Shown one piece after another: positions 1 to 8,134 of a stretch of 59,017 bases of DNA (within the stretch, counting starts at the first letter, position 1; each line of letters begins with the position of its first letter). The notes under the pieces are model-generated. The model was not told the origin of the DNA, ran no database searches, and saw only the letters and a program-made list of their open reading frames with translations. The DNA comes from an uncultured Lachnospiraceae bacterium (GTDB lineage: Bacteria > Bacillota > Clostridia > Lachnospirales > Lachnospiraceae), in assembly GCA_944384015.1 (NCBI GenBank), contig CALWRT010000169.1, positions 1 to 59,017 of the forward strand, given 5' to 3'. Made by a program: the position numbers and the translations under genes.

Positions 1-2
1 AA

Positions 3-92
3 ATCGTTGTCCATGAAGCGGTCAAAGGTGAGGACGGAAGCCGGGAACAGGAGGTAGAAATCTTCTACCGCTTTATCGGCAAAATTGATTAA
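3..92 (+). CDS. C-terminal end of a large serine recombinase (partial)
   Basis: Only the last 29 codons are in the window, running in from the left edge to TAA. The tail reads IVVHEAVKGEDG, then a short charged stretch, then VEIFYRFIGKID. This is the pattern I know from the extreme C-terminus (DUF4368-type) of TnpX/Tn4451-like large serine recombinases of Clostridia. Such enzymes excise and integrate conjugative or mobilisable elements and usually lie at one end of the element. The gene is cut by the window, so the catalytic serine domain cannot be checked. It is followed by a chromosomal-looking prepilin peptidase, so an element boundary may lie between about 93 and 186. The identification rests on a short tail. 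Confidence 0.6.
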   Translation: MVVHEAVKGEDGSREQEVEIFYRFIGKID

Positions 93-186
93 ATGACACC
101 AATATCTTTAACTATGTGATACCGGCCGTTCGCAGCCCGAAGCGTCTCTGCTCTGCTAAGGCATTGAGAGGGAAGTTCCAGATATT

Positions 187-654
187 ATGCTGCAGAGGAA
201 AGAAGTGATTGGATCGGACGGAATCTTTGGATGTCTGTTGGCGGTGATCGCCTGGAAAGATATGAGGACGGAGAAAATACCCGACAGATGGACAGCTGCT
301 GTTCTGGCGCTGGGAGTTTGCAAGACAGTTGGCAGTCCGGACGGGATGGCCGGATTTGCGGGCTTTTTCTTTCCAGCAATGATTCTGGCCTTGGCGGCCC
401 TGTGGAAACCGGGAAGCATCGGAGGAGGAGATGTAAAGCTGATGGCAGCAGGAGGGCTGTATCTGGGAATAGGAAGAGCCACCGCTGGCTTCTGCCTGGG
501 CATTTTGATAAGCGGGGGATATGCGGCGGTGCTCCTGGCGCTGGGAAGAATCAGGCGGGGGAGCAGGGTGCCGATAGGGCCTTTTCTATGTGCCGGACTG
601 GGGAGCGCCTTGGTGGCAGGGGAGCAAATACTTCTCTGGTTTATGCAGATGTGA
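187..654 (+). CDS. Short type IV prepilin peptidase (A24 family, no methylase domain)
   Basis: This 155-residue polytopic membrane protein has the two aspartates of the A24 aspartic peptidases: D25 in the WKDMRTEKIPD segment and D82 in GSIGGGDVKLM. Enzymes of this family cut the leader peptide of type IV prepilins or Tad/Flp pilins at the inner membrane. The length fits the short CpaA/TadV-like form, which lacks the N-terminal zinc and N-methyltransferase part. The start is ATG 187, with a GAGAGGGA-type ribosome site about 10 bases upstream. No pilin or pilus assembly gene follows in this window. Its pilus partners may lie upstream of the recombinase tail, or this may be an orphan peptidase. 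Confidence 0.8.
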   Translation: MLQRKEVIGSDGIFGCLLAVIAWKDMRTEKIPDRWTAAVLALGVCKTVGSPDGMAGFAGFFFPAMILALAALWKPGSIGGGDVKLMAAGGLYLGIGRATAGFCLGILISGGYAAVLLALGRIRRGSRVPIGPFLCAGLGSALVAGEQILLWFMQM

Positions 655-660
655 GAGGGA

Positions 661-1059
661 AGCATAGCCGCCCCGGCCTGCAAGCAGTCCGTACGCCTTT
701 GCTTTGAGACGAGGTCTGGGATGGGGGATAAAAGCCCCTGAATGTCTGCGCACTGCGTGCTCTCGCCATTCAGCCCTGCATTCGCGCTGCGGCCTGCCGG
801 CCTGCGTGCTCATGCAGGAAAGCGTCTCGAAAGCATATCCGCCCCGGCCTGCAAGCAGTCCGGCCGCCTTTGCTTTGAGACTGGGCTATGGGATGGGAGT
901 ATAAAAGCCCTGAATGTCTGCGCACTGCGTGCTCTCGCCATTCAGCCCCGCATTCGCACTGCGGCCTGTCGGCCTGCGTGGCTCATGGGGGAAAGCGTCT
1001 CGAAAGCATAGCCGCCCCGGCCTGCAAGCAGTCCGTCCGCCTTTGCTTTGAGACTGGGC
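661..1059 (+). repeat. GC-rich tandem repeat, 171-173 bp unit, about 2.3 copies
   Basis: Units begin at 661, 832 and 1005 with AGCATAGCCGCCCCGGCCTG or a one-base variant. Units 1 and 2 are nearly identical throughout. Unit 3 stops after about 55 bases, at TTTGCTTTGAGACTGGGCTT. Each junction holds an imperfect inverted repeat, GTCTCGAAAGC against GCTTTGAGAC about 40 bases apart, so each unit can fold. Small open frames cross it in several phases but none has a convincing ribosome site, so I treat it as non-coding. A diverged fragment lies before iorA at 36900-36936. The 734 bases between 655 and 1388 hold only this repeat and the small leader structure after it. Confidence 0.85.
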
Positions 1060-1076
1060 TTTTATGGCAAAAAATC

Positions 1077-1099
1077 GGAGCCCTGATAGCGGGGGCTCC
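1077..1099 (-). terminator. Hairpin oriented as a minus-strand terminator
   Basis: GGAGCCC at 1077-1083 pairs with GGGCTCC at 1093-1099. Read on the minus strand, the stem is followed by GATTTTTTG, a short U-tract. No minus-strand gene that would need it is visible, so it may be the edge of the repeat block. Confidence 0.3.
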
Positions 1100-1118
1100 G
1101 GTAAGAGAGAGGTATGTT

Positions 1119-1164
1119 ATGAAAAAGTTTGTAGCGAAAGAAAGTGTCGCTTGAACTTTCTTTC
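1119..1164 (+). other. Possible 11-codon leader peptide ending in a hairpin
   Basis: ATG 1119 opens an 11-residue frame (MKKFVAKESVA, stop 1152-1154) after a GAGAGG site. GAAAGAAAGT at 1136-1145, inside the frame, is perfectly complementary to ACTTTCTTTC at 1155-1164, just after the stop. Ribosomes in the frame would therefore control the hairpin. It lies 225 bases before the exporter gene. A chance open frame is just as possible. Confidence 0.25.
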
Positions 1165-1388
1165 TGACTATTATCATATAGGATGAATATGAAAAAATAA
1201 TGATTATATTTTGAATGAAATGTGAACTTTATGTATATTTTTTTCTAAGTTTGCCGCATGGGGATGAAGGATGCATTGGCTTTGCAGTCAGACTTAATCA
1301 AGGTTTCCTTAGAAAGTTGTTTGGATTGGTGGAAAAGTATGATAGAATAAAGGCAAAGGCGTTACTGTCGCTGGGGGGAGATGTACGC

Positions 1389-2558
1389 ATGAAAAGGGAG
1401 ACAAAGGAAAAATATATTTATCCGGCAGTGCTAAAGGGATGTGTGGTGGTAGCGGGGGTGATTGTGTTCTTTATCATCTACCGGTTTGACCAGGTGGAGC
1501 AGGCAGCAGGCCGGCTGCTGGATATTTTGATGCCGTTTGTCTACGGAGGAGTACTGGCTTATTTGCTGAGACCGGTATGTGCTTTTTTGGAGAGAGGGCT
1601 TCTCCGATGTATGGAAGGGCGGGTGCGGCAGAATCTGGCCAGGAAGCTGGCAGGAGGACTGAGTATTGCAGGAAGCCTTACCTTTTTCTTAGTGCTGACT
1701 TACACGCTGCTGGCCCTTGTGTTGCCCCAGGTGCTGGAGAGTCTCGTCTATGTGGCGAAGATGCTTCCAGAATTGCTGAACAGGGCGACGTTATGGACAG
1801 AAGAGCTGGTGGGGGATGATGTGAGCAAGCAGGAGATGATCGAGAACTTATCGTCTATGCTCTCCATCAATTTGATGGATTGGGTAACAAGCGATTTTAT
1901 GCCGGATGTGCAGATGATCCTGGCAGAGCTGTCATCCAGGGTGTGGAATATTTTTATCTTGGCCAAAAATATCTTGATTGGCCTTGTAGTATGCGCTTAT
2001 CTTCTGAGCGGGAGAAGACGGATGAAGAAGCAGGGGAAGCTGATCCTGCTTGGTGTGTTTGGCAAGGAATGGTCTGATAAAATATTGGAAGAACTACGGT
2101 TCGTGGACAGTATGTTTGTGGGATTCATTAATGGGAAGTTGATCGATTCTCTAATTATCGGCGTTTTGTGCTTTGCTGTGATGAATGTTTTCAACTGGCC
2201 TCTGGCGGTGCTGGTAAGTACCATTATCGGGGTGACCAATATCATACCGTTCTTCGGACCGTTTATCGGCGCGGTTCCGTCGGCTTTGCTTATGCTCATC
2301 TACGGACCATGGCAAATGATATATTTTTTGGTTTTTGTACTGATCCTTCAGCAGTTCGACGGCAATATACTGGGGCCTAAAATTTTGGGCAATACGACCG
2401 GACTGCAGAGTTTCTGGGTATTGTTTTCCATTACCCTATTTGGAGGCCTGTTCGGCCTGGCTGGGATGGTGGTTGGAGTTCCGTTTTTCGCGGTGCTGTA
2501 TGACCTTATCAAGAAGCTGGTCATCTGGGCTTTGAAAAAGCGAAAGATCGACGTTTGA
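1389..2558 (+). CDS. AI-2E/PerM/YtvI-family membrane transporter
   Basis: The 389-residue protein has the family layout: a short cytoplasmic N-terminus, paired helices near residues 15-65, a long soluble segment, then a cluster of helices rich in G, P and N. The segment VTNIIPFFGPFIGAVPSALL is the typical conserved stretch, followed by QQFDGNILGPKILGNTTGL. Members of the family (TqsA, YtvI) are proposed exporters of autoinducer-2 or other small solutes; the substrate here cannot be told. ATG 1389 is chosen because GGGGGGAG lies 8 bases upstream. The in-frame extension back to 1215 has no good ribosome site and is AT-rich. It stands apart from the next gene by about 100 bases. Confidence 0.85.
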   Translation: MKRETKEKYIYPAVLKGCVVVAGVIVFFIIYRFDQVEQAAGRLLDILMPFVYGGVLAYLLRPVCAFLERGLLRCMEGRVRQNLARKLAGGLSIAGSLTFFLVLTYTLLALVLPQVLESLVYVAKMLPELLNRATLWTEELVGDDVSKQEMIENLSSMLSINLMDWVTSDFMPDVQMILAELSSRVWNIFILAKNILIGLVVCAYLLSGRRRMKKQGKLILLGVFGKEWSDKILEELRFVDSMFVGFINGKLIDSLIIGVLCFAVMNVFNWPLAVLVSTIIGVTNIIPFFGPFIGAVPSALLMLIYGPWQMIYFLVFVLILQQFDGNILGPKILGNTTGLQSFWVLFSITLFGGLFGLAGMVVGVPFFAVLYDLIKKLVIWALKKRKIDV

Positions 2559-2663
2559 AGAACGGCTTTGCGGGGGAGAATATATGGTAACAGGCACGTC
2601 CGTCTCAGCGGACATAACAGGGGAGAAAAGCCCCCGATTGAGAAAATAACAGGAGGAAGCATT

Positions 2664-3155
2664 ATGAGAAAATGGAAGAAATTGGCTGCCTGTCTGCTGG
2701 CTGCGGTATGCATGTTTACAGGATGTGCGGGACAAGCGGCGGAAGAGGAGACTGTCCTGACGGGAGATTTGGAGACGATTCTGCAGGATATATACACAGG
2801 AGTGGAGAATCAAGAGACGAAGGAGTTTCTGGAAGGCTTCGCCCAGGGAGAGATCACCAGTGAGAATGCGGAATATTACCTTGGAAGCCCAGAGGTGGCA
2901 TTTTCAGAGGCTATCTATTCGGAGCCAATGATTAACGCCGTTGCGTTCTCGGTCTGCCTGGTAAGGACAGAAGAAGGCGCTGATGTGGAGGAGCAGAAGA
3001 GCCTTATTGCTGAGAGCGTGAATCCGCGCAAGTGGATTTGCGTAGAGGCTGAGTCGGTGGAGACTGCCAATATCGGCGATGTGATCTTGCTTGTAATGGG
3101 AGACGCATCCAGGACGGAAGAGATCCTGACTTCTTTTGAAGGGCTGGGCCAATAG
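2664..3155 (+). CDS. Small lipoprotein, DUF4358-like, of the MBOAT/DHHW locus
   Basis: The 163-residue product begins with a lipoprotein signal (MRKWKK, a hydrophobic core, then lipobox FTGC with the modified cysteine near residue 18). It is therefore predicted to sit on the outer face of the membrane. The remaining ~140 residues are acidic and hydrophilic. The PRKWICVEAESV and GDVILLVMGDA stretches resemble DUF4358 proteins, which I recall next to MBOAT and DHHW genes in Lachnospiraceae. ATG 2664 follows AGGAGGAAGC, while an earlier in-frame start at 2568 lacks such a site. It is probably an accessory of the acyl-transfer machinery encoded next, but its biochemical role is unknown. Confidence 0.65.
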   Translation: MRKWKKLAACLLAAVCMFTGCAGQAAEEETVLTGDLETILQDIYTGVENQETKEFLEGFAQGEITSENAEYYLGSPEVAFSEAIYSEPMINAVAFSVCLVRTEEGADVEEQKSLIAESVNPRKWICVEAESVETANIGDVILLVMGDASRTEEILTSFEGLGQ

Positions 3156-3278
3156 AATCAGTTATGGGAGGGACATGCCTGCATATGCTGCAGCTCCATG
3201 GCCTATAGGCAGCAGACACCCTGTCTGCCGCTGGCTTGGGACACGGCTTTATAGTAATTGAGGACAGGAAGGACAGGA

Positions 3279-4709
3279 ATGGTATTTTCCAGTATTAGTT
3301 TTTTGTATTTTTTTCTCCCGGCAGTGCTGGTAATGTATTATGTAATCCCATGGAAGTATAAGAACGGACTTTTGCTGGCGGCAAGTCTGTTCTTTTATTT
3401 CTGGGGAGAACAGGCGACTGTATTTGTGATGATTGGAATGGCGCTGGCTGGCTATGGATTTGGCCGGCTGCTGGGATATATGGATCAGATGTCGGAACGT
3501 ATGGCGGGCGGGCGGATACCGGCCAGGAAGACGATATGTATTCTGGCGGCAGCGGGCAATGGAATCGTGCTGGCAGCATTTAAATATGGATGGTGGGGGC
3601 TGGAGCTTCCGGCAGGAATCAGTTTTTTTACATTTCAGATTATCAGTTATGTGGCGGATGTATACCGCAGGGATGTGAACGTGCAGAATCACCCGGTGGA
3701 TTTTCTGATGTATGTCTCGGCGTTTCCCCAGCTGATTGCCGGGCCGATTGTTCGGTACAAAGACATGGAAGGACAGATCGGCCGACGCCCGCTTGGCGTG
3801 GGGCAGATTGCGTCTGGTATCCGGATGTTTCTTGCAGGATTAGGGAAGAAAGTGCTGATTGCCAATGAGCTTGGCGCACTGATACAGAAGCTGGACGCGG
3901 CTTCCGCAAGTTCCTATGGGGACGCCGGGGAGACAGTGCTTGGCACATGGCTCGGAGCCGTCGCCTTCTTTTTCCAAATTTATTATGATTTCTCTGGCTA
4001 CAGCGATATGGCAGTGGGACTAGGCCGGATGCTGGGATTCCATTTCCCGGACAATTTTGATTATCCGTATATTTCCGCCAGCGTGACGGAGTTCTGGAGA
4101 AGATGGCATAAGACGCTGGGCGGATGGTTCCGGGATTACGTCTACATCCCTCTGGGGGGAAACCGGGTGTCCAGAGGCAAATGGATCCGCAACGTTCTAA
4201 TCGTATGGGCTTTGACGGGAATATGGCATGGGGCTTCCTGGAATTTCCTGGTATGGGGCTTGTATTTTGGATGTTTTCTTCTGTTGGAACGGCTGCTTCT
4301 TCGTCCGCTTCTGGAGAGGCTGCCGAAAGTATGCAGACATCTCTATACGCTGGCTGTCGTCTTTATCGGAATGATCATATTCCGGGGAGGAACGCCTGGA
4401 TATGTGTGGGAGCAATTGGGCAGGCTGCTGGGGCTTCGAGGAGGTCTGTCGGCAGACAGTTACAGCCTGTATTATTTGAAAAGCTATGGGAGGCTGCTGA
4501 TCGTATCTGTGATAGGGGCGACCTGGCTGCCAAAGCGTCTTTATTGGATGATGGCAGACAGATGCAGCAGAACTGGGACGAGAATAGACAGAGTCCTGTC
4601 TTGGCTGTGGCCGGCGGCCCAGGCACTAGTCTGCGCAGGGCTGCTGCTGTGGGTGACGGCCTGCCTGGTGGGAGGCTCTTTTAACCCCTTTCTCTATTTC
4701 CGGTTTTGA
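3279..4709 (+). CDS. MBOAT-family O-acyltransferase (AlgI/DltB-like)
   Basis: The 476-residue polytopic protein opens with MVFSSISFLYFFLPAVLVMY, the standard AlgI-type start. It carries the two family histidines: H277 in FWRRWHKTLGGWFRDYVYIP and H317 in GIWHGASWNFLVWG. MBOAT enzymes of this branch move an acyl group, usually acetyl, across the membrane for addition to extracellular polysaccharide or other envelope polymers. The start is ATG 3279, after a GGAAGG site; a TTG 21 bases earlier would add only a poor leader. It lies directly upstream of the DHHW gene (14-base gap), the usual partner that receives the acyl group outside the cell. The acceptor polymer cannot be named. Confidence 0.9.
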   Translation: MVFSSISFLYFFLPAVLVMYYVIPWKYKNGLLLAASLFFYFWGEQATVFVMIGMALAGYGFGRLLGYMDQMSERMAGGRIPARKTICILAAAGNGIVLAAFKYGWWGLELPAGISFFTFQIISYVADVYRRDVNVQNHPVDFLMYVSAFPQLIAGPIVRYKDMEGQIGRRPLGVGQIASGIRMFLAGLGKKVLIANELGALIQKLDAASASSYGDAGETVLGTWLGAVAFFFQIYYDFSGYSDMAVGLGRMLGFHFPDNFDYPYISASVTEFWRRWHKTLGGWFRDYVYIPLGGNRVSRGKWIRNVLIVWALTGIWHGASWNFLVWGLYFGCFLLLERLLLRPLLERLPKVCRHLYTLAVVFIGMIIFRGGTPGYVWEQLGRLLGLRGGLSADSYSLYYLKSYGRLLIVSVIGATWLPKRLYWMMADRCSRTGTRIDRVLSWLWPAAQALVCAGLLLWVTACLVGGSFNPFLYFRF

Positions 4710-4723
4710 AGGAGGAATGCCAT

Positions 4724-5857
4724 ATGACAAGGATCACTCCGAAGAGGAAGGCTGCTCTGGCGGATATTGTGACAATTGCTGCCTTTTTCTTAATTCTGTG
4801 TGGGGGCCTGATGGCTCATTTGCTTGCGGGAGATCAGGAGCGATCGGATACAGAGCGGAGAGTGCTGGAACAATTCCCTCAAGTGAGCGCCAAGACTATT
4901 TGGAACGGGACGTTTTTTGATGATTTGGAGACCTACGGCGCGGATCAGTTCCCCGCAAGGGACGGTTTCTTGGAGCTGAAGGCTGCCGGGACAATATGGG
5001 GGCTGGGAGAGCGGGATACCGAAGGTTATTATATGGCTCAAGGGCAGCTGTCCAGGTTGGATGACCCGCCGGAAGAATCTTCGGTGCTTCGTGTGGCCGA
5101 ACTATATCAGATGCTTGCCGAGCAGTACGGCAAGGAAGGGCGGGTATATTATACGGTTATTCCGTCCAAGAACCGATATTTGGCTGCCCAGAACGGCTAT
5201 CCGTCCTGGGATTATGACAGAATAGAGCAGCTGCTGCGGGAGCATACCGAAGGGATACAGGAGATTCGTATCAGCGGGCTGTTGGAGGCAGAAGACTATT
5301 ATCAGACAGATCTCCACTGGCGGCAGGAAGAGCTGCTGGATGTGGCAGACGCGCTGTTGTCGGGGATGAGTAATCCGACCGGGAGCGGCGGATGGGATAC
5401 CTATACGAAGACGTACGGGGGCGCCTTCCTGGGAGCCTATGCCAGGCAGTCCTTCCTGGATGTGCAGGCGGATGCGCTGTATTACCTAGAGAGCCCTGTT
5501 ACGAAGGGAGCATCGGTGTATGACTGGGAGGAAGGAGTGACAACAGCTGTCTATGAGAAGGCTGCTCTAGATGGAGCAGATCAATATGATATCTTCTTGT
5601 CCGGGGCAAAGGCTCTTCTGACAGTGGAGAATCCGCTGGCAGAAGAGGAGAGAGAGCTGATCCTTTTTCGCGATTCCTTCGGAAGCAGTCTGGCTCCCCT
5701 TCTGCTGCACGGGTACTCGAAGATTACGCTGGTGGATCTGCGCTATATATCCAGAACTGCCCTGGAGCAATATTTGGAGCCTTCCCAGAACTGTGACATC
5801 TTGTTTGCGTACAATGATTCGGTGCTGGGCAGCAGCGCGATGATTGACCGGCCGTAA
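4724..5857 (+). CDS. DHHW-family (AlgX/AlgJ-like SGNH) envelope protein
   Basis: The 377-residue protein has one N-terminal transmembrane anchor near residues 15-35 and an extracytoplasmic domain. The YQTDLHW motif corresponds to the DHHW signature (a D-x-H pair). LILFRDSFGSSLAPLLL carries the family Ser-containing block near the C-terminus. These motifs match SGNH-like acetyltransferases such as AlgJ/AlgX, which take acyl groups from an MBOAT partner and place them on a polysaccharide. ATG 4724 sits 7 bases after AAGGAGGA. The MBOAT gene ends 14 bases upstream, so the two are surely co-transcribed. Catalysis is inferred from the family. Confidence 0.85.
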   Translation: MTRITPKRKAALADIVTIAAFFLILCGGLMAHLLAGDQERSDTERRVLEQFPQVSAKTIWNGTFFDDLETYGADQFPARDGFLELKAAGTIWGLGERDTEGYYMAQGQLSRLDDPPEESSVLRVAELYQMLAEQYGKEGRVYYTVIPSKNRYLAAQNGYPSWDYDRIEQLLREHTEGIQEIRISGLLEAEDYYQTDLHWRQEELLDVADALLSGMSNPTGSGGWDTYTKTYGGAFLGAYARQSFLDVQADALYYLESPVTKGASVYDWEEGVTTAVYEKAALDGADQYDIFLSGAKALLTVENPLAEEERELILFRDSFGSSLAPLLLHGYSKITLVDLRYISRTALEQYLEPSQNCDILFAYNDSVLGSSAMIDRP

Positions 5858-5897
5858 AACGATGTGATAAAATGGATAGCGGGTGAGGTTGGATTGT

Positions 5898-6932
5898 ATG
5901 TTTGATTTTCTTAGGAAGAAATCGGTCAGAAACAAGCCGTCTGTATTGGGGCGGGATGAGAAGAAGCATATCCGCTGCAAATATAAGAATAAGAAGAAAT
6001 GTCCGGACGACTGTGCCGACTGCCATTTTTCTATAAAGTTAAAAGGCGATTTTATGATGCAGGTAGAAGCCTACGACTCAGCGGCAGAGCTGTATGAGGA
6101 GGCAGTGGCTAAGGAACCGGAATATGCGGACGCGTGGCTGGCTTTAGGTAATGCGTCTGCATTTCGAAAAGACTACGCCAGAGCGCTGGAAGCCTTTGAG
6201 GAGGCGCTGGATATTGATGGGGTCTTCGGTGAAGCGCTGTATGGCAGGGCTGCGGCGCTGAAAAATCTCGGCAGCTATGAGGAGGCATTGGATGCGGCGG
6301 ATGATCTGCTGTACTACTATGATTACGAGCCATGCCGGCAATTGAAGAGAGAGATACGGGAGCTGCAGGTGATGGAGACGGCCGCGGAGGCCAAGAAGCT
6401 GGAGGAGAAGAACCGCCTGCTTATGAAAATGATGCATTTGGCGGCTCAGAGGGGCTATATACAGGAGCGGATGCCGACGGCGGCAGATGTGACGGCGGCC
6501 GCGGATGTGCTGATTCCCGAATGCTTTATGCACTTGACAGGGAAGAAAAAATATACGTTGGAAGCGGTAAAGTCTGCTGCTGTCTGCTGCTTTTACGGCG
6601 GGGCTGGAATTGCGGTCTTGTGGAAGAGGAGGCTGAGAGATTTCACGGTAGGCGGGATTGAGCGGCAGCTGTTTGCTCCTAGAGGGTTTCAATGCATGGA
6701 CGAATATGCCTGCGAATTGCTTGGGGTAGAATTCGAGAGCGTCACTGGACAGGAACTGAGAAAATTTTCCCAAGAGCTGAGCAACATGGCACTGAACGCT
6801 ATTATGAACCAGGTGGGCGCGGTTCGGATGGATAATGCGCAGATGGAGTCCCTTGTCCGAGACTCTATGCGGGACGTCTATATGGTCGGAGCCGGCATCG
6901 GTCTGGGCTGGCCGTCCCGGCAAACGATTTAA
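5898..6932 (+). CDS. TPR-repeat protein with an N-terminal four-cysteine cluster
   Basis: The product is about 344 residues. C27, C35, C39 and C42 (C-x7-C-x3-C-x2-C) form a possible metal site near the N-terminus. Two or three tetratricopeptide repeats follow between about residues 52 and 150, with segments such as AAELYEEAVAKEPEYADAW and ALEAFEEALDIDGVFGEALY. The remaining ~190 residues are mostly helical, contain a CC pair, and match no family I recognise. ATG 5898 is preferred over a GTG five codons earlier, because GGTGAGG lies just upstream of the ATG. It follows the DHHW gene by about 40 bases and may share its transcript. TPRs suggest a protein-binding role; nothing more specific can be supported. 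Confidence 0.7.
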   Translation: MFDFLRKKSVRNKPSVLGRDEKKHIRCKYKNKKKCPDDCADCHFSIKLKGDFMMQVEAYDSAAELYEEAVAKEPEYADAWLALGNASAFRKDYARALEAFEEALDIDGVFGEALYGRAAALKNLGSYEEALDAADDLLYYYDYEPCRQLKREIRELQVMETAAEAKKLEEKNRLLMKMMHLAAQRGYIQERMPTAADVTAAADVLIPECFMHLTGKKKYTLEAVKSAAVCCFYGGAGIAVLWKRRLRDFTVGGIERQLFAPRGFQCMDEYACELLGVEFESVTGQELRKFSQELSNMALNAIMNQVGAVRMDNAQMESLVRDSMRDVYMVGAGIGLGWPSRQTI

Positions 6933-6986
6933 GGAATTGCTGATGAAAGCGTTTCCTCAAATAATCTCCCACATAAGAAAAGGTTA

Positions 6987-6995
6987 TGGTATAAT
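6987..6995 (+). promoter_or_regulatory. Candidate extended -10 promoter for the sirtuin-like gene
   Basis: TGGTATAAT matches an extended -10 element (TGnTATAAT). No good -35 box lies 16-18 bases upstream. It is about 140 bases before the ATG at 7138, which would leave a long untranslated leader in which I recognise no riboswitch. Confidence 0.4.
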
Positions 6996-7137
6996 ATTGA
7001 TTGCAAAGCAGTTATGATATCTGCGCATACCGGGCTGAGCGGACCTGCATAAGACCGGGCGCATAGATAGTACCGCATTGAAGAAGGATGCGGCCGGATG
7101 GGGCATAAGAGCCTGAAATTGGGTGGGAGGTGTTGTT

Positions 7138-7863
7138 ATGCAGATTGACAGACTGAAGGAAATGATCGAGGAATCCGAGAATATTGTGGCACTGACAGGG
7201 TCACCGCTGTTGGAGGAATGTGGGTATCCATATGTTCGCTATGCAGAAGCGATATATGACATTGAGAGTAAGTATGGATATTCACCGGATGAACTATTCA
7301 GCTTATCGATGTATAATTACAGACCGGAGTTGTTTTTTCGTTATTACCGGGAAGAAGTGCTCCATGAGAAACTGACGCCGAGCGAGACATTCTATGCGCT
7401 TGCTGAGTTGGAGAGGAGAGGAAAGGTTAAGACCATTATCACTAGGAGTATTTACGGGCTGTGCACCATGGCTGGCTGCCAGAATGTTATTGAGCTGCGG
7501 GGAAGCGTGCTGAAGAATATATGCCCTCACTGCGGCAGACAATACCCTGTAGAATACATGATGAAGAGCCAGAAGGTACCGATATGTGAAGACTGCTTTA
7601 CGACAATACGCCCGGGGATTATACTGGCAGGGGAAATGATGGACAACCGTCTTGTGACTCAGGCGGCGGACGCAATCTCCCAGGCAGACATGGTTCTCGT
7701 TCTGGGAACAAACTTGAAGTCAGATCTCACAGCCCAGCTTATCCAATATTACCGCAAGAAGAAGCTTGTTCTTATCAAGAAAGAGGAACACTATCTGGAT
7801 CGGTATGCAGACTACTGCATCAACGATTATCCGAAGAACATCCTTCCGCAGGTGATCCAGTGA
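7138..7863 (+). CDS. Sirtuin-like (Sir2-fold) protein lacking catalytic residues
   Basis: The 241-residue protein follows the Sir2 layout but with altered key sites. TGSPLLEECGYPYVR (from residue 20) replaces TGAGISxxSGIPDFR. TRSIYG at 102-107 replaces TQNIDG. ELRGS at 119-123 replaces ELHGS, so the catalytic histidine is Arg121. The zinc ribbon is intact (C129, C132, C150, C153). The late RPG...AGE and VLGTNL stretches also remain. It therefore probably keeps the fold but is not expected to be a normal NAD-dependent deacylase; it could bind a nucleotide, or be an unusual ADP-ribosyl enzyme. ATG 7138 follows GGAGG. It is a single-gene unit with a strong terminator downstream. Confidence 0.8.
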   Translation: MQIDRLKEMIEESENIVALTGSPLLEECGYPYVRYAEAIYDIESKYGYSPDELFSLSMYNYRPELFFRYYREEVLHEKLTPSETFYALAELERRGKVKTIITRSIYGLCTMAGCQNVIELRGSVLKNICPHCGRQYPVEYMMKSQKVPICEDCFTTIRPGIILAGEMMDNRLVTQAADAISQADMVLVLGTNLKSDLTAQLIQYYRKKKLVLIKKEEHYLDRYADYCINDYPKNILPQVIQ

Positions 7864-7947
7864 TCAGTGTGTCATAAACGGTCATCCGTGCAGGAAATAA
7901 CACGATTAACGAGCGCCTTTTTTCATACATTGTTTGAATAGTGACAC

Positions 7948-7982
7948 AGCCCCGGCCGGAAGGAAGCGGCCGGGGCTCTTTA
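7948..7982 (+). terminator. Rho-independent terminator after the sirtuin-like gene
   Basis: AGCCCCGGCCG and CGGCCGGGGCT form a perfect 11-bp GC-rich stem (7948-7976) around a GAAGGAA loop, followed by CTTTAT. Confidence 0.8.
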
Positions 7983-8134
7983 TAGGGAACAGATATACCG
8001 ATGAGACCAGGAATGTACAGAAGTCCCCTCCAATGATTTCCTGGCATGCTTTTTGCTGTTACATACAATAGAAGCTGCGAAGACATCATTGCCCGAAAAA
8101 GGAGACAGGCAATTTGGTGAAGGAGGAGGAAACT

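Noticed and set aside
704-1154. Several overlapping small open frames in the tandem repeat
   Set aside because: They occur in more than one phase of the same repeat and lack ribosome sites; the repeat itself explains them.
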